Positions 49,008 to 58,901 are shown, numbered from the stretch's first letter. The stretch: DNA of 64,000 bases from Nodularia sp. NIES-3585 (GCF_002218065.1 NZ_BDUB01000001.1:445567-509566); one strand, 5' to 3'. The notes: generated from the sequence alone by a model not told the origin. Program-made: numbers and translations.

Positions 49008-50759
49008 TCAACGCAGTAATTCTTCAACTTGATGCTGATTCCACAAAGTTTTGTAAAGACCCTCTGTTTGCAATAATTCTAAGTGTTTGCCTATTTGAAC
49101 AATTTGTCCTTTATCCATCACCAAAATGCGGTCAGCCGCAGCCGCAGCTGCTAGTTGATGAGTGATAAAAATTACGGTTTTCCGTTCCGAACCACTAGCA
49201 AGATTATCGAGAATTTTTGTGGCAGTTTGATTATCTACGCTGGAAAGGGCATCATCTAAAATTAATATTGGGGCTTCGACTAGCATCGCCCTAGCCAAGG
49301 CGGTACGTTGTCGTTGACCACCAGATAGAGTGATCCCACGTTCGCCTACAATAGTTTCATATTGATTGGGGAAATTGCTAATTTCGGCATCAATTTGAGC
49401 TAATTTAGCAACATACTCTACATCTTGGGCTTCACTAACTGGGTCCCCGTAGCGGATATTATTCTTAATTGTGGTGCTAAACAAAAAGCTATCTTGAGGA
49501 ACGTAGGCGATCGCTTGACGTAAATCTACTACTGATATCTTGGTAATATCCAAACTATCTAAAAACAATTGCCCTGGTGCAATATCTAACAAACGCGGTA
49601 ACGCATTGGCTAAAGTTGATTTACCAGAACCAATAGCCCCGACAATAGCCACTGTTTCCCCAGGGAAAATAGTAAAGTTGATATTTTTTAAAGCCGAAGT
49701 AGCCGCCCCAGGGTAGGTGTAAGTGAGATTTTTGGCTGTGAGTTTTCCTTTGACTTCCGGTAAAGGCAAATGTACAGTGTCGGCTTCGTCTTGAATTTTC
49801 GGTGTTACAGAAAGAATAGACTCCAGACGATCAATACTCACTTCACCACGTTGATAAGCGGTAATTGTGAAGCCTAATAAGGCTGTGGGAAAAACTAGAC
49901 GTTCTACATAAATCAGTAACGCCAAAAAATCTCCTACAGCTAGGGTTTCAGTCGCTATTTGTGTCGCCCCCAGCCAAATAATTACCAGAGAACTGAGATT
50001 AGCTAAACCACCGATTAACGGAAACAGGATATTTCGGCTTTTAGCTAGTCGTAAGTTAGCCGCCAATAGCTGCTGATTCTTTTGAGCAAAAGCTCGACGC
50101 TCATTTTCTTCTTGGGCGTAGATTTTAATCAACGCCATACCGCCGACATCTTCTTGAATAAGTTGACTGATGTCAGATAGTTCCTCTTGGACTACAGCTT
50201 GCTCTTTGCGTAGGCGACGGCTAAACAGATATACCAACCAGAACATAAAGGGGTAAACAGCCAAGGAAGCTAGGGTGAGATTCACACTAATTGTCAGCAT
50301 GACTGGTAGCGTCAGAAGATAGGCAAACACAGTATTTGCCAAACTCAGTACCGCAAAACCCACCAACCTCTTGACATTTTCCACATCACTGGTAGCGCGA
50401 CTAATTAAATCTCCAGCAGTGTTAGTGGCAAAATAAGCAGGCTCCAGCTTGAGTAAATGTTCAAAAATTCGTTGCTTGAGTTCAAATTCTACCTGCCTTC
50501 CTACTCCAAATATCCACATCCGCGAAGCCACGCGGATCAGCCACATGGCTGAACTGAGTAAGAAAATCGGGACTACATAAGATAATATGTTGTTGAAATT
50601 AAAGCTGGTCGAAAGTTGGTCAACGGCTGAACGAATCAACCAGGGGATGTAAACACCCAGCGCATTGACAGATAATAAAGCGAGAATGCCTAATGTCGTT
50701 TCCCGCCAATGGGGACGTAAGTAAGCACCGAGTTTAGCAAGTCGTCGAGATTCTGCCAT
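49008..50759 (-). CDS. ABC exporter, permease fused to ATPase (MsbA/MdlB type)
   Basis: A 583-residue half-transporter with six membrane helices (about 15-310) followed by the nucleotide-binding domain: Walker A VGAIGSGKSTLANA, Q-loop YVPQDSFLFSTTI, signature LSGGQRQRTALARA, Walker B ILILDDALSSVD, H-loop IFITHQLAAA. The residue after Walker B is Asp instead of Glu, as in the YheI/MdlB subgroup. It therefore may be a member of a heterodimer or a slow ATPase. Cargo unknown (lipid or drug). Confidence 0.9.
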   Translation of the reverse strand: MAESRRLAKLGAYLRPHWRETTLGILALLSVNALGVYIPWLIRSAVDQLSTSFNFNNILSYVVPIFLLSSAMWLIRVASRMWIFGVGRQVEFELKQRIFEHLLKLEPAYFATNTAGDLISRATSDVENVKRLVGFAVLSLANTVFAYLLTLPVMLTISVNLTLASLAVYPFMFWLVYLFSRRLRKEQAVVQEELSDISQLIQEDVGGMALIKIYAQEENERRAFAQKNQQLLAANLRLAKSRNILFPLIGGLANLSSLVIIWLGATQIATETLAVGDFLALLIYVERLVFPTALLGFTITAYQRGEVSIDRLESILSVTPKIQDEADTVHLPLPEVKGKLTAKNLTYTYPGAATSALKNINFTIFPGETVAIVGAIGSGKSTLANALPRLLDIAPGQLFLDSLDITKISVVDLRQAIAYVPQDSFLFSTTIKNNIRYGDPVSEAQDVEYVAKLAQIDAEISNFPNQYETIVGERGITLSGGQRQRTALARAMLVEAPILILDDALSSVDNQTATKILDNLASGSERKTVIFITHQLAAAAAADRILVMDKGQIVQIGKHLELLQTEGLYKTLWNQHQVEELLR

Positions 50760-51093
50760 TAAAGCGATATTGCAACTTAATCATCTGAGGTTGAACTGCT
50801 GATAAATCTTTATATTATGGGAATTTCGGCAGTTATACTTACCCTACTTTAACGAATAGAGAAGCCCATACAGCAGCAAGTTGGCATGATATAGCTGGGG
50901 AGTGGGGAGTGGGGAGTGGGGAGTAGGGTAAAAACCTTTCGGTGTCTAACTTTTATGATCAGTTTATGTCCTAACGTCCTTGGCGGTTGCCATAACTCTT
51001 GCAAAAGTCAAACAAATTTGTTGAGATTAAACTTGTTTGCATCCCCGGTAGAAGCAGTCCGGGGAATTGCGCGAATTAGTTAAAGGGACTTTT
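50760..51093. repeat. Intergenic region with heptamer STRR
   Basis: A TGGGGAG x 4 tract lies at 50896-50923, followed by TAGGGTA. A TGTCCTAACGTCCTTGGCGG element is at 50967-50986, also found near 35934. No gene is seen. Confidence 0.8.
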
Positions 51094-51834
51094 TTAGTTA
51101 GATGTTTGGTTACCACGTAAGAAAAAGTAAATCTGGTTCAGATAACTTTCCCATACTTGGGTTGTAACTTGCAGTGTTTGGGCGCTGGGTACAAAGTCTT
51201 CAATTCGCAATCCGCGGTCGCTACTAACTACTGGAGGAGTTTGCAACAGGTAAGGTGGAACCTTCACACCCACAGAGTTGAATGCTATAGTTGCACGACC
51301 TTGTTTTTGGTTGAGCAAGAGATGATTCCCCACGACATCAGAAATTATCGTTCGCGTACTTGCAGGTCCGAACGCTACCAGCGTCTCCGGTGAGTCAGCC
51401 TCACTTCTGAAAGCAGAGACTAGCCGATCATCCTGAATTGCCGTTGCTAAGTTGGAATCACCAATCATTGCTACGGGTACTCTGACCAAAAAGTAAGCGA
51501 TCGCTGGTGTACTTGCCAACAGTAAAATTGTGAGCGCCCAACCTACCAAATAACCACCGGGTTTATCTATCCCGCCGCCCTTAATTCTCTGAGCAGCAAA
51601 CATCATCAGCAAAACAGAAGCTCCTAGAGGCTTGAGCGGAAATGATACAACTCTCCACAAAGATGCCACAGCTGGTTCATTAGGATTAATAAACGATAAA
51701 GCGATGACAATCAACACAACGACTAAAACTAATCTCCCGACAAAGGTTCCAGAAGGATAAAATCTCTGAAACAGAGAGTACACAACAGTGCCAATCAGTA
51801 GCCACAGCAGGACTCGGCTTAGTAATAGAAACAT
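51094..51834 (-). CDS. Conserved cyanobacterial membrane protein, 246 aa
   Basis: Four hydrophobic segments in the first 130 residues (VLLWLLIGTVVYSLFQ, LVLVVVLIVIALSFI, GASVLLMMFAAQRIKGGG, GWALTILLLASTPAIAYFLV), then an outside domain with many short beta strands (VGNHLLLNQKQGRATIAFNS, TLQVTTQVWESYLNQIYFFL). I recognise it only as a cyanobacterial-type YdcF-linked hypothetical pattern; no catalytic motif is visible, and YdcF itself is absent. Function unknown. Confidence 0.7.
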   Translation of the reverse strand: MFLLLSRVLLWLLIGTVVYSLFQRFYPSGTFVGRLVLVVVLIVIALSFINPNEPAVASLWRVVSFPLKPLGASVLLMMFAAQRIKGGGIDKPGGYLVGWALTILLLASTPAIAYFLVRVPVAMIGDSNLATAIQDDRLVSAFRSEADSPETLVAFGPASTRTIISDVVGNHLLLNQKQGRATIAFNSVGVKVPPYLLQTPPVVSSDRGLRIEDFVPSAQTLQVTTQVWESYLNQIYFFLRGNQTSN

Positions 51835-52139
51835 AGATTAACTCTCAAATTTTATTGTGCTGTGAGCAAGTTGAAAACAGGAGTTTCCCCCATGATTAAC
51901 TGACACACCCGTAAAGGTCAGTCTAGAGATTTTCGGCATCAGATGTATTTTCTCGTCAAATTGTAATCGCACTATTACTTGAGAGCAAATACCTCTAGCC
52001 CAAGACCAAAGACTACCGTCGTAGTGATTTTAGTGCAATTTTTTCACACTGCGTCCATTATTGTTTATTTTTTCGGATGAGTAATGTGGCACCAGTAAAC
52101 TAAATTAATTGAATAGTTGTCAACTCTAAAGGAAAAACT
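51835..52139. other. Divergent intergenic region upstream of galE
   Basis: Must contain promoters for the membrane protein and galE. I see AAAGGAAAAAC-ATG, the galE ribosome binding site. Nothing else is certain. Confidence 0.5.
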
Positions 52140-53138
52140 ATGTCGAATGGAAAGCCCAGCATCTTAGTCACGGGGGGAGCTGGATATATTGGTTCTCATA
52201 CTGTACTTGCTCTCAAGCAAGCGGGTTATGAAGTAGTCATACTGGATAATTTGGTCTATGGGCATCAAGACTTGGTAGAAAAGGTTTTGCAGGTAGAACT
52301 GATAGTAGGAGATACAGGCGATCGCCCTTTGTTGGATGACTTATTTAAAAACCGTAATATTACCGCAGTTATGCACTTTTCCGCCTATGCCTACGTAGGT
52401 GAATCAGTAACTGACCCGGCTAAATATTACCGTAACAATGTCGTGGGTACACTGACGCTGTTAGAAGCGATGCTAGCTGCATCTATTCATAAATTTGTTT
52501 TTTCTTCCACCTGTGCCACCTATGGAGTGCCAGAAATCGTACCAATTCCAGAAAACCATCCCCAAAACCCCATTAATCCCTATGGGGCTACCAAGCTGAT
52601 GGTAGAGCGGATTTTGTCTGACTTTGATGTAGCTTACGGTTTGAAATCAGTACGTTTTCGCTACTTTAATGCAGCTGGCGCTCATCCCTCTGGCTTACTA
52701 GGCGAGGATCATCAACCAGAAACCCACTTAATCCCCTTAGTACTGCTCACAGCTTTAGGCAAAAGAAAATCTATTTCCATTTTTGGCACAGATTACCCGA
52801 CCCCTGATGGTACTTGTATTCGCGATTATATTCACGTTAACGACTTAGCAGATGCCCATGTTCTGGGATTGAAATATCTCTTAGAAGATGGCGACAGCGA
52901 AGTTTTCAACTTAGGTAATGGTAATGGTTTCTCCGTCAGAGAAGTGATTGCCGCCGCCGCCGCCGTGACTGGACTAACCATACCAGTTGAAGAGTGCGAT
53001 CGCCGCGCCGGTGATCCGCCATCTCTAATTGGTAGTGGAGAGAAAGCCAGAAAAGTCCTCAACTGGCAACCTCAATACCCAGACATCAAAGATATTGTTA
53101 CCCATGCTTGGCAGTGGCATCAAAAGCGACACCTGTAA
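52140..53138 (+). CDS. galE: UDP-glucose 4-epimerase
   Basis: Interconverts UDP-glucose and UDP-galactose, supplying galactose for glycolipids and polysaccharides. The 332-residue protein is an extended SDR: NAD motif VTGGAGYIGSHTVLALKQAG, HFSAYAYVGESV, catalytic Ser/Tyr-Lys in SSTCATYGVPE and NPYGATKLMVE, and RYFNAAGAHPSGLLGEDHQP. All are intact. It is monocistronic; a GGGAGCA/GGGGGCA tandem repeat and a strong hairpin follow the stop. Confidence 0.95.
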   Translation: MSNGKPSILVTGGAGYIGSHTVLALKQAGYEVVILDNLVYGHQDLVEKVLQVELIVGDTGDRPLLDDLFKNRNITAVMHFSAYAYVGESVTDPAKYYRNNVVGTLTLLEAMLAASIHKFVFSSTCATYGVPEIVPIPENHPQNPINPYGATKLMVERILSDFDVAYGLKSVRFRYFNAAGAHPSGLLGEDHQPETHLIPLVLLTALGKRKSISIFGTDYPTPDGTCIRDYIHVNDLADAHVLGLKYLLEDGDSEVFNLGNGNGFSVREVIAAAAAVTGLTIPVEECDRRAGDPPSLIGSGEKARKVLNWQPQYPDIKDIVTHAWQWHQKRHL

Positions 53139-53152
53139 TTACCGAAGAGGCA

Positions 53153-53201
53153 GGGAGCAGGGGGCAGGGAGCAGGGGGCAGGGAGCAGGGGGCAGGGAGC
53201 A
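53153..53201. repeat. Alternating heptamer repeat GGGAGCA/GGGGGCA x 7
   Basis: Seven units with strict alternation (14-bp period) after the galE stop, a second heptamer family distinct from TGGGGAG. Confidence 0.93.
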
Positions 53202-53212
53202 GGGGTACTCTT

Positions 53213-53233
53213 AAGCGCCCTTTAAGGGCGCTT
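53213..53233. terminator. Hairpin AAGCGCCCTT / AAGGGCGCTT
   Basis: A 10-bp perfect stem with a single central T, followed at 53243-53259 by a second hairpin (CGGAG...CTCCG). It ends the galE transcript most likely, although a T-run is absent. Confidence 0.6.
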
Positions 53234-53394
53234 GAACTGTGGCGGAGAACAAGCTCCGTTTCAGTCTTCTCCCTTGCTCCGGTACTCCCTGCTTCCCTGC
53301 TTCTTTTGACTGCAATCTTTCAGTAATAAACTACACAGTTAAATTTGAAAACTCTTGTGGAGTGGGCGTCCTGCCCATTTTTCTGTAACCCTTT

Positions 53395-54036
53395 CTATTC
53401 ACGCCCTTTCGTCCCTCGCAGAATAAAAAACACAATACCCAAAACGACAAAAATCGTCAGCGCTAGCACCGTAATAGTGAACCCTGACCTAATATTAGTA
53501 TCTTGAGTCGATGTGTTATTATTGACATTGGGCGCGTTTTCTGAATTTCTGACTGTTCCAGCTGCCACAGTGACTTCAAACTCAAGTTGAAATGGGTTAA
53601 AACTTGCCTCAGATGCCGGTTTACCACTTAGCTGTAACTGATACCGTCCTGGCTTGGGAAAAGTAATTTCTGCACCGGGAATACCTTGATAACGTTCAGC
53701 TGTCACAGCTTCTAAAGATGGCTCTATCAGGGCTGGTTCTCCTGGTGTATGGGGTTCGGCATAAATAAATAATTCACAATCGCACTCCGCCAAGGGAATC
53801 GCCTGTCCACCTTTACGAGTCAGAGCAAACCAGGCTTGGGTGGGTTCTCCAGCCCGAGGATTATCATTCGGCTCAATGTGCAGGGTAGCACCGACATCTT
53901 CAGATATTTGGACTTGATGGGCAAAGGTAGGATGAGCAGTAATTATTGATATGACTAAGCAACTCAAAAATAATAAATAATAGATAATTCTTGGGCTTTG
54001 ATAAAACCTGTTATTGCGATTTTGTTGGGGGTACAT
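53395..54036 (-). CDS. Secreted/membrane-anchored protein partnered with SafE-like transporter
   Basis: A 213-residue exported protein. Signal or N-terminal membrane helix (IIYYLLFLSCLVISIITAH, cleavage near FAHQ), then an extracytoplasmic Ig-like beta domain (about 45-155, AWFALTRKGGQAIPLAECDC, GRYQLQLSGKPA), an Asn/Thr-rich linker, and a C-terminal membrane helix (TITVLALTIFVVLGIVFFIL). The N-terminal His in AHQVQISEDVG is reminiscent of copper-handling YtkA/FixH-like proteins, but this is inference. The gene overlaps the end of the SafE-like gene by 26 bp, so translation of the two is coupled. Confidence 0.75.
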   Translation of the reverse strand: MYPQQNRNNRFYQSPRIIYYLLFLSCLVISIITAHPTFAHQVQISEDVGATLHIEPNDNPRAGEPTQAWFALTRKGGQAIPLAECDCELFIYAEPHTPGEPALIEPSLEAVTAERYQGIPGAEITFPKPGRYQLQLSGKPASEASFNPFQLEFEVTVAAGTVRNSENAPNVNNNTSTQDTNIRSGFTITVLALTIFVVLGIVFFILRGTKGRE

Positions 54037-55270
54037 AAAACTTTTCTATATTTAACTTTGACCAAAACAAAGGTGAACGCACTAGTAACACGCCGAAAGT
54101 AACAATTACTATCAACACTACCGCTAATTTATTTCCCCATGTTGATTGCAAGGAACCCAAGTAATGGGAACCAATCAATACAGCATGAATCACAGTTAAT
54201 AGTAAAGCTGGGACACTCCATAAATGAATCTGTCGCCAACGCTTACCTAAATATTTTTGCACTGACTCAAAACTTGTGAAAGCTGCGGGGGTAATTAAGA
54301 CTAATGCTACCGCACCCGCAGCCATGCCCCACTGAAAATCCGGCGGTAAAAAGAAGAAAGCTGCAAATTGCCACTGTAAGGAATGTTCGATCATGTGGGT
54401 GGTATGAACCACGGCTAAGACAAAAGCACCCACTCCCAAGCCTCGACGGTAACGCAAGGGTGAAGACCACAGACGGCTAATGGGACGGGCAATTAGTGCC
54501 AAGATTAAGCAGACTAATGCAGCGTGTCCACTGTAATCTACCATTGTGTCGCCAGTCCGCAGCAAAGTCAGCACACCAATGGTGAGCGTTACCCAGCCAC
54601 CCAAGCGAAATAACTGACTGCGTTTATCTTTATTTACCAAAGAAGTAGAAACACCCACACCTAGCATCGTGGGTAAGGTTCCTAGCCCAAAAGCCAGCAT
54701 GGTTGCTGCACCCATCCATAAATTCCCTGTTTCCGCAGCTTTAATTTGGGCAGCATATAAAAAACCACAGGGCATTAAACCCCAAGTCATGCCTAAAAGC
54801 ATGGGTGTCCACCATCTGCTTTGGTAAGAAAGCTTCACCATTCCTGTACTCAGACGATCATGTAAACGTCCTTTGAGTAAAGGATGTAATACAGGAATTC
54901 GCGGCAGCAAATCGGGTGTTACTTGCCCCAACCCAAACCAAATCAACATTAAGCCTGTAATAATTGCCATCCAGCGACGGAAATCACTGCCTACACCCGC
55001 AAACTGACCACCTTGGAGTAATACTGAACCCAGCGCCCCGATGCCAGCACCCACTAGAGAATAGCTCAACATTCGTCCCAGATTCAGTAATATATGAAAT
55101 TTTAACTGTTGTTGCCATGACTTGTGTATTGTCCGAGGTTGTGGCTCTTCAGGGGAAGCTGTTTGTGGTTGAGAAAGGGAAAAGGCGACACTTAGAGGGC
55201 CACACATCCCAAAGCAATGGCCAAAACTGCCCAGGAACCCCAGGATGGTAATGAGTGATAAATCTAGCAT
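54011..55270 (-). CDS. SafE/DsbD-like transporter domain fused to a ferric-reductase-like membrane domain
   Basis: A 419-residue polytopic protein. The N-terminal half (about 1-230) has the GHCFGMCGPLSVAF and WGLMPCGFLY motifs with paired cysteines of the UreH/SafE/DsbD_2 domain, known in copper or reductant transport linked to cytochrome oxidase assembly. The C-terminal half has five more helices with His residues spaced as in haem-binding ferric-reductase-like domains (VHTTHMIEHSLQWQF; VIHAVLIGSHYLG). A GTG at 55291 would add 7 residues; AGGA lies 8 bp upstream of the ATG at 55270. It forms an operon with the overlapping secreted protein. Confidence 0.78.
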   Translation of the reverse strand: MLDLSLITILGFLGSFGHCFGMCGPLSVAFSLSQPQTASPEEPQPRTIHKSWQQQLKFHILLNLGRMLSYSLVGAGIGALGSVLLQGGQFAGVGSDFRRWMAIITGLMLIWFGLGQVTPDLLPRIPVLHPLLKGRLHDRLSTGMVKLSYQSRWWTPMLLGMTWGLMPCGFLYAAQIKAAETGNLWMGAATMLAFGLGTLPTMLGVGVSTSLVNKDKRSQLFRLGGWVTLTIGVLTLLRTGDTMVDYSGHAALVCLILALIARPISRLWSSPLRYRRGLGVGAFVLAVVHTTHMIEHSLQWQFAAFFFLPPDFQWGMAAGAVALVLITPAAFTSFESVQKYLGKRWRQIHLWSVPALLLTVIHAVLIGSHYLGSLQSTWGNKLAVVLIVIVTFGVLLVRSPLFWSKLNIEKFYVPPTKSQ

Positions 55271-55765
55271 TCTGATCAATTCCTGTGGCACGTTTCTAGT
55301 GCGGAAATATACCCTAAGTTCATGGCTTTGTCAAAAGACGAGTTGTCAAACTTAGGAGATCAGGGCAATTTTTCAGTTGCGCTATTCTTCAGTCTGTGGA
55401 AAATTACTGTATTTGACTAAATCCGCATTCCTTACTGAGTTTTTTATTCAAAGATAATACTGCTGCTATTTGTGGTCAACACTAGTAAATATTACGGATC
55501 ACCAAAATTTTTCTTCACTGAACTTTATTGATTTGGATTTACCAAAACCCCATATCATACATAAACAAAGATATGAATTTGTATCACTTTTGGCATTTAT
55601 TGAGTTACAACATGAGCTATAAATGGAACCGAACTTTAGAGAGATGACACTGAAGATTTTGTTGTTGGTGTGAACAGCAGCGTTTTCGATAACGTTACTG
55701 TTGTTCAGGGGTTTTCAGCATTTAAATTAAATTTTATCCTGTTGCAAAATACAAATTTTTTGACC
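55271..55765. other. Divergent intergenic region
   Basis: Between the SafE-like gene and the GH65 fragment. AT-rich, with a frame from 55670 that adds 32 unusual residues to the GH65 fragment. No other gene seen. Confidence 0.4.
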
Positions 55766-56671
55766 ATGTTCGATGTATCTGTTGCAAATTCTCGACGACT
55801 TGAGCCACCACCTAACACTACGGACTGGAAGGTTATTGAAACAAAATTTAACGCTACGCAGCTACATCAACAAGAAGCTGCTTTCACTGTTGGTAATGGT
55901 TATCTAGGAACCCGTGGGACTTTTGAGGAAGGGTATCCTCACAATTGTCCATCCACAACGATTTACGGTGTTTATGATCATGTGGCAATAGCTCATACTG
56001 AACTTGTGAATTGCCCGAACTGGTTGCCATTAGTGGTGACAGTCGCAGGCGATCGCTTTGGTTTAGATAGCGGTGAAATTATCAAATATCAACGTCGCCT
56101 GGATCTGCGTTTGGGTTTAACCAATCGTGATGTCCGCTGGCGTAGTCCAGCAGGTCATACCCTAGACTTCCACTTTGAACGTTTTAGCAGTTTGGCAGAT
56201 CAACATATTTCAGCAATCGGTTGTCACATTACATCTATAGACTTTGAAGGTGAGATCACAGTTGAAGTGGGATTTGATCCTAAACCGAATAACCAAGGTG
56301 TGGGACATTGGCGAACCTTAAACCAAGGCGGTATTGAGCAGATTATCTGGTTGCAAAGTCGAACTACCCACTCAGGTATTCAACTAGGAATGGCGGCCAA
56401 GTTAGTGGTAGATGGTGACGATACTGCACCCATATATGTAGAAAATACTTCTGAATCTTCCAACTTGGTAACTACCTTTGAGTCATTTCCAGGAAAAACA
56501 GTGGCTGTAGAAAAGATTGTTACCTTGTTTACTTCACAAGATACAGAGATTCCTATCGCAGCAGCCCTACAGAGATTAGCCGATGAACCTAGATACAGTA
56601 ACCTATTAGCTGCTCACATTGAGGCTGCGATGAATTTGCAGCAGGCTATTTTTGTAATTGGTGTTCCCTAA
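55766..56671 (+). pseudogene. Truncated GH65-type glycoside phosphorylase/hydrolase (N-terminal domain only)
   Basis: The 301 residues match only the N-terminal beta-sandwich of GH65 maltose/trehalose/kojibiose phosphorylases: AAFTVGNGYLGTRGTFEEGY, YGVYDHVAIAHTELVNCPNW, and VEVGFDPKPNNQG. Full proteins have about 750-800 residues with the catalytic (alpha/alpha)6 barrel following. Here the frame ends right after AAHIEAAMNLQQAIFVIGVP, where homologues read AxWxxxWQxxDIVIEGD; the match is degraded and then lost at a stop. The catalytic domain is absent, and the MscS gene abuts the stop by 4 bp. Probably non-functional as an enzyme. I start it at the ATG at 55766; an upstream frame from 55670 adds 32 residues. 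Confidence 0.8.
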
Positions 56672-57798
56672 AGTGTGACTGGTGAATCTACATAAATAGT
56701 TGGGTCTTGCATCGTAAACTCAATTCCAAACGTCACTAGCTTTTTAGAAATTTTTTCATTGGCTAACTCCAATAGACGTTTACGTAGTTGCAGAGAGTTA
56801 TCACTAGAACCCAAAATAAAGAACGTCACTCTTGTTCGAGTTGTTTGCTTTGCAGAATTATTATTTAAAAAAGTAATACTAGTGCTTCCGGGATCTATAC
56901 CAAACAGTGAGTTAGTACTTTCGGCTACTACCTGCTCTACTAAAGCTTGTTCTTGATGTTCCAGCAGCTTGACAAAATCGAGGTAGAGTAAGACCATTAC
57001 TTTTTTACCTCGCGTAATATTCTCAATTTCTAAGTTGGCTAATATCGAATTGGGAATAATAAACAAAGTACTCTTCGCAGCCGTCCTAATTTTACTAGAA
57101 CGAATCCCTATTGATTCAACTCTACCAAATAACCCTTCAGGAATTTGGGGAGATTTCTGTAAACGAATATATTCTCCAGGAATAAAGGGTCTATCTAAAT
57201 ACAAGACGATGGTTCCTAACAATTGCTCTAGTGTCTTTTGAGCAGCAAAAGCGATCGCTAATCCTCCGATACCAAAACCAGTTAATAAACCAATTAAATT
57301 AAATTGCTGACTCTGAGCAAAAGCAATTATAGCAATAAAGCCAATCATGACATTGGCTAAAGTTTCAAATACTAAAAGCAATTCGTCTACTTCTCGTCCC
57401 AATTTACCCACTAATTCAATGCCGTATGCTCGAATAAATTGACGAAATAAACGAGAAAATAGCCAAGCTAGGCTAATAATGACAGCTAAATCTACAAGGG
57501 GTGCAAGAAATCTATATATAGATTGATATTCAATAATCCATGCTAAGGATAATGAAATCAGAATTAAAGTACCCGCTATTCTAAATAAGTTTCTAATCGG
57601 TTCAACTAAATTGTTGTAAATACTGGCTACCTGCTGCGGTGCAAAACGTTGAATAATAATTCTCAGCAATGTAGGAGTATACCTTCCAGCTAGTACAGAC
57701 AGAAGAATAAAAAATACAAATATTCCAAATCTAGATAGGAATAATATTGTGGTGTCACGCTGTAAAAAGTCGAGAATAGTTTGTGAAATCTGATTCAT
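56668..57798 (-). CDS. Small-conductance mechanosensitive channel MscS family
   Basis: A 376-residue MscS-like channel. Four or more membrane helices precede the pore helix LTGFGIGGLAIAFAAQKTLE, which has the Gly/Ala packing pattern, followed by the beta domain (IVLYLDRPFIPGEYIRLQ, GRVESIGIRSSKIRTAAKST, IIPNSILANLEIENITR). It opens under membrane tension to release osmolytes. Its stop codon overlaps the GH65 fragment stop by 4 bp (convergent). The paralogue upstream is 5 bp away, so both are cotranscribed. Confidence 0.92.
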   Translation of the reverse strand: MNQISQTILDFLQRDTTILFLSRFGIFVFFILLSVLAGRYTPTLLRIIIQRFAPQQVASIYNNLVEPIRNLFRIAGTLILISLSLAWIIEYQSIYRFLAPLVDLAVIISLAWLFSRLFRQFIRAYGIELVGKLGREVDELLLVFETLANVMIGFIAIIAFAQSQQFNLIGLLTGFGIGGLAIAFAAQKTLEQLLGTIVLYLDRPFIPGEYIRLQKSPQIPEGLFGRVESIGIRSSKIRTAAKSTLFIIPNSILANLEIENITRGKKVMVLLYLDFVKLLEHQEQALVEQVVAESTNSLFGIDPGSTSITFLNNNSAKQTTRTRVTFFILGSSDNSLQLRKRLLELANEKISKKLVTFGIEFTMQDPTIYVDSPVTL

Positions 57799-57803
57799 TA
57801 TGT

Positions 57804-58901
57804 CTAAATGGTAATCGGTGAGTCAACATAAATTGTTGGTTCTTCTATCTCAAATTCAATACCATATTCTTTCAAGTATTGAGTTATAGTTTGAGTTGCC
57901 AAATCTAGAAGTTGACGACGTAATTCCATTGAAACATCTCCAGAACCCAAAATAAAGAAAGAAACTTGAGCTTGACTTTTTTCTGGGTCTGCTAAATTAT
58001 TAATATCCTTAAAACTTACGTCTGTGTTACGTGAATCTAGTCCAAAAATACCATTTGTACTTTCTAAAATTACTTGCCGAATTAGCGCCCTTTCTTCGCT
58101 ACTGATGGTTCGATAAAAGGTCAAATAAAGTATAGACATAACTTTTTTTGCCCCAGTGAAGTTTTCAATATTTACTTGCGTCAAGGAACTATTGGGAACT
58201 ATGACGACGGTTCCTTTACCAGAGGTACGAATACGAGTAGACCTCAAGCCGATAGATTCAACTCTGCCAAAAATACCGTCAGGAAGTCCGATATAATCAT
58301 CAATTACGAAGGGACGGTCAAGATAGATTACAATACCACCCAACACTTGCTCTAATGTCTTTTGAGCAGCAAAAGCTACTGCTAAACCACCAATTCCTAA
58401 ACTGGCTAGCAATCCTAAAAGATTAATTTGATGACTTTGAGCATAGAGCAGAATAGCTACAACAATAATGATGATATTCGCTATCCATTTAAAGAGGATG
58501 AGAAATTCACTGCTGATTTTCTGTCCAGTTTTAAAAGCTGCATTTAATAAGTAAAAATCAAAGAAGTTTTTAAATAACTTAGAAGCTAATAAACTTGTAG
58601 CGATCGCTAAAGTTAAACTAATAATAATTTCTAATGATTTAGCCCAGCTATTTTTCGGTAGTTGAAATGAAATAAACTCAATACAAAAAATTACGGATAC
58701 AGAAATTATTAAAATTTCATTAGGTTTAATTAGCTTTTGGTAAATGTCTTTAGTTTGGAAAAGTTTTAATTGTTTCAAGAGAAATTTTAACCATATAAAA
58801 GTTAAACGAAAAGTTACGAATATGAAAGCTCCAACGACTAGTCCCAGTAAGGCAATTGTGATCTCTTTAATTGTAATAATTTCTGGTAAAAAATCTAACA
58901 T
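57804..58901 (-). CDS. Small-conductance mechanosensitive channel MscS family (second copy)
   Basis: A 365-residue paralogue of the next gene, with pore helix LLASLGIGGLAVAFAAQKTL, then GGIVIYLDRPFVIDDYIGLP, FGRVESIGLRSTRIRTSGKG and IVPNSSLTQVNIENFTGAKK. The C-terminus IEFEIEEPTIYVDSPITI aligns with IEFTMQDPTIYVDSPVTL of its neighbour, so the pair arose by tandem duplication. It is first in the two-gene operon and more AT-rich and Lys-rich than the second. Confidence 0.92.
   Translation of the reverse strand: MLDFLPEIITIKEITIALLGLVVGAFIFVTFRLTFIWLKFLLKQLKLFQTKDIYQKLIKPNEILIISVSVIFCIEFISFQLPKNSWAKSLEIIISLTLAIATSLLASKLFKNFFDFYLLNAAFKTGQKISSEFLILFKWIANIIIIVVAILLYAQSHQINLLGLLASLGIGGLAVAFAAQKTLEQVLGGIVIYLDRPFVIDDYIGLPDGIFGRVESIGLRSTRIRTSGKGTVVIVPNSSLTQVNIENFTGAKKVMSILYLTFYRTISSEERALIRQVILESTNGIFGLDSRNTDVSFKDINNLADPEKSQAQVSFFILGSGDVSMELRRQLLDLATQTITQYLKEYGIEFEIEEPTIYVDSPITI

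Noticed and set aside
49008-50759. Asp instead of Glu after Walker B as a sign of a dead ABC transporter
   Set aside because: This replacement is common in the YheI/MdlB-type subgroup, so it is noted only in the annotation.
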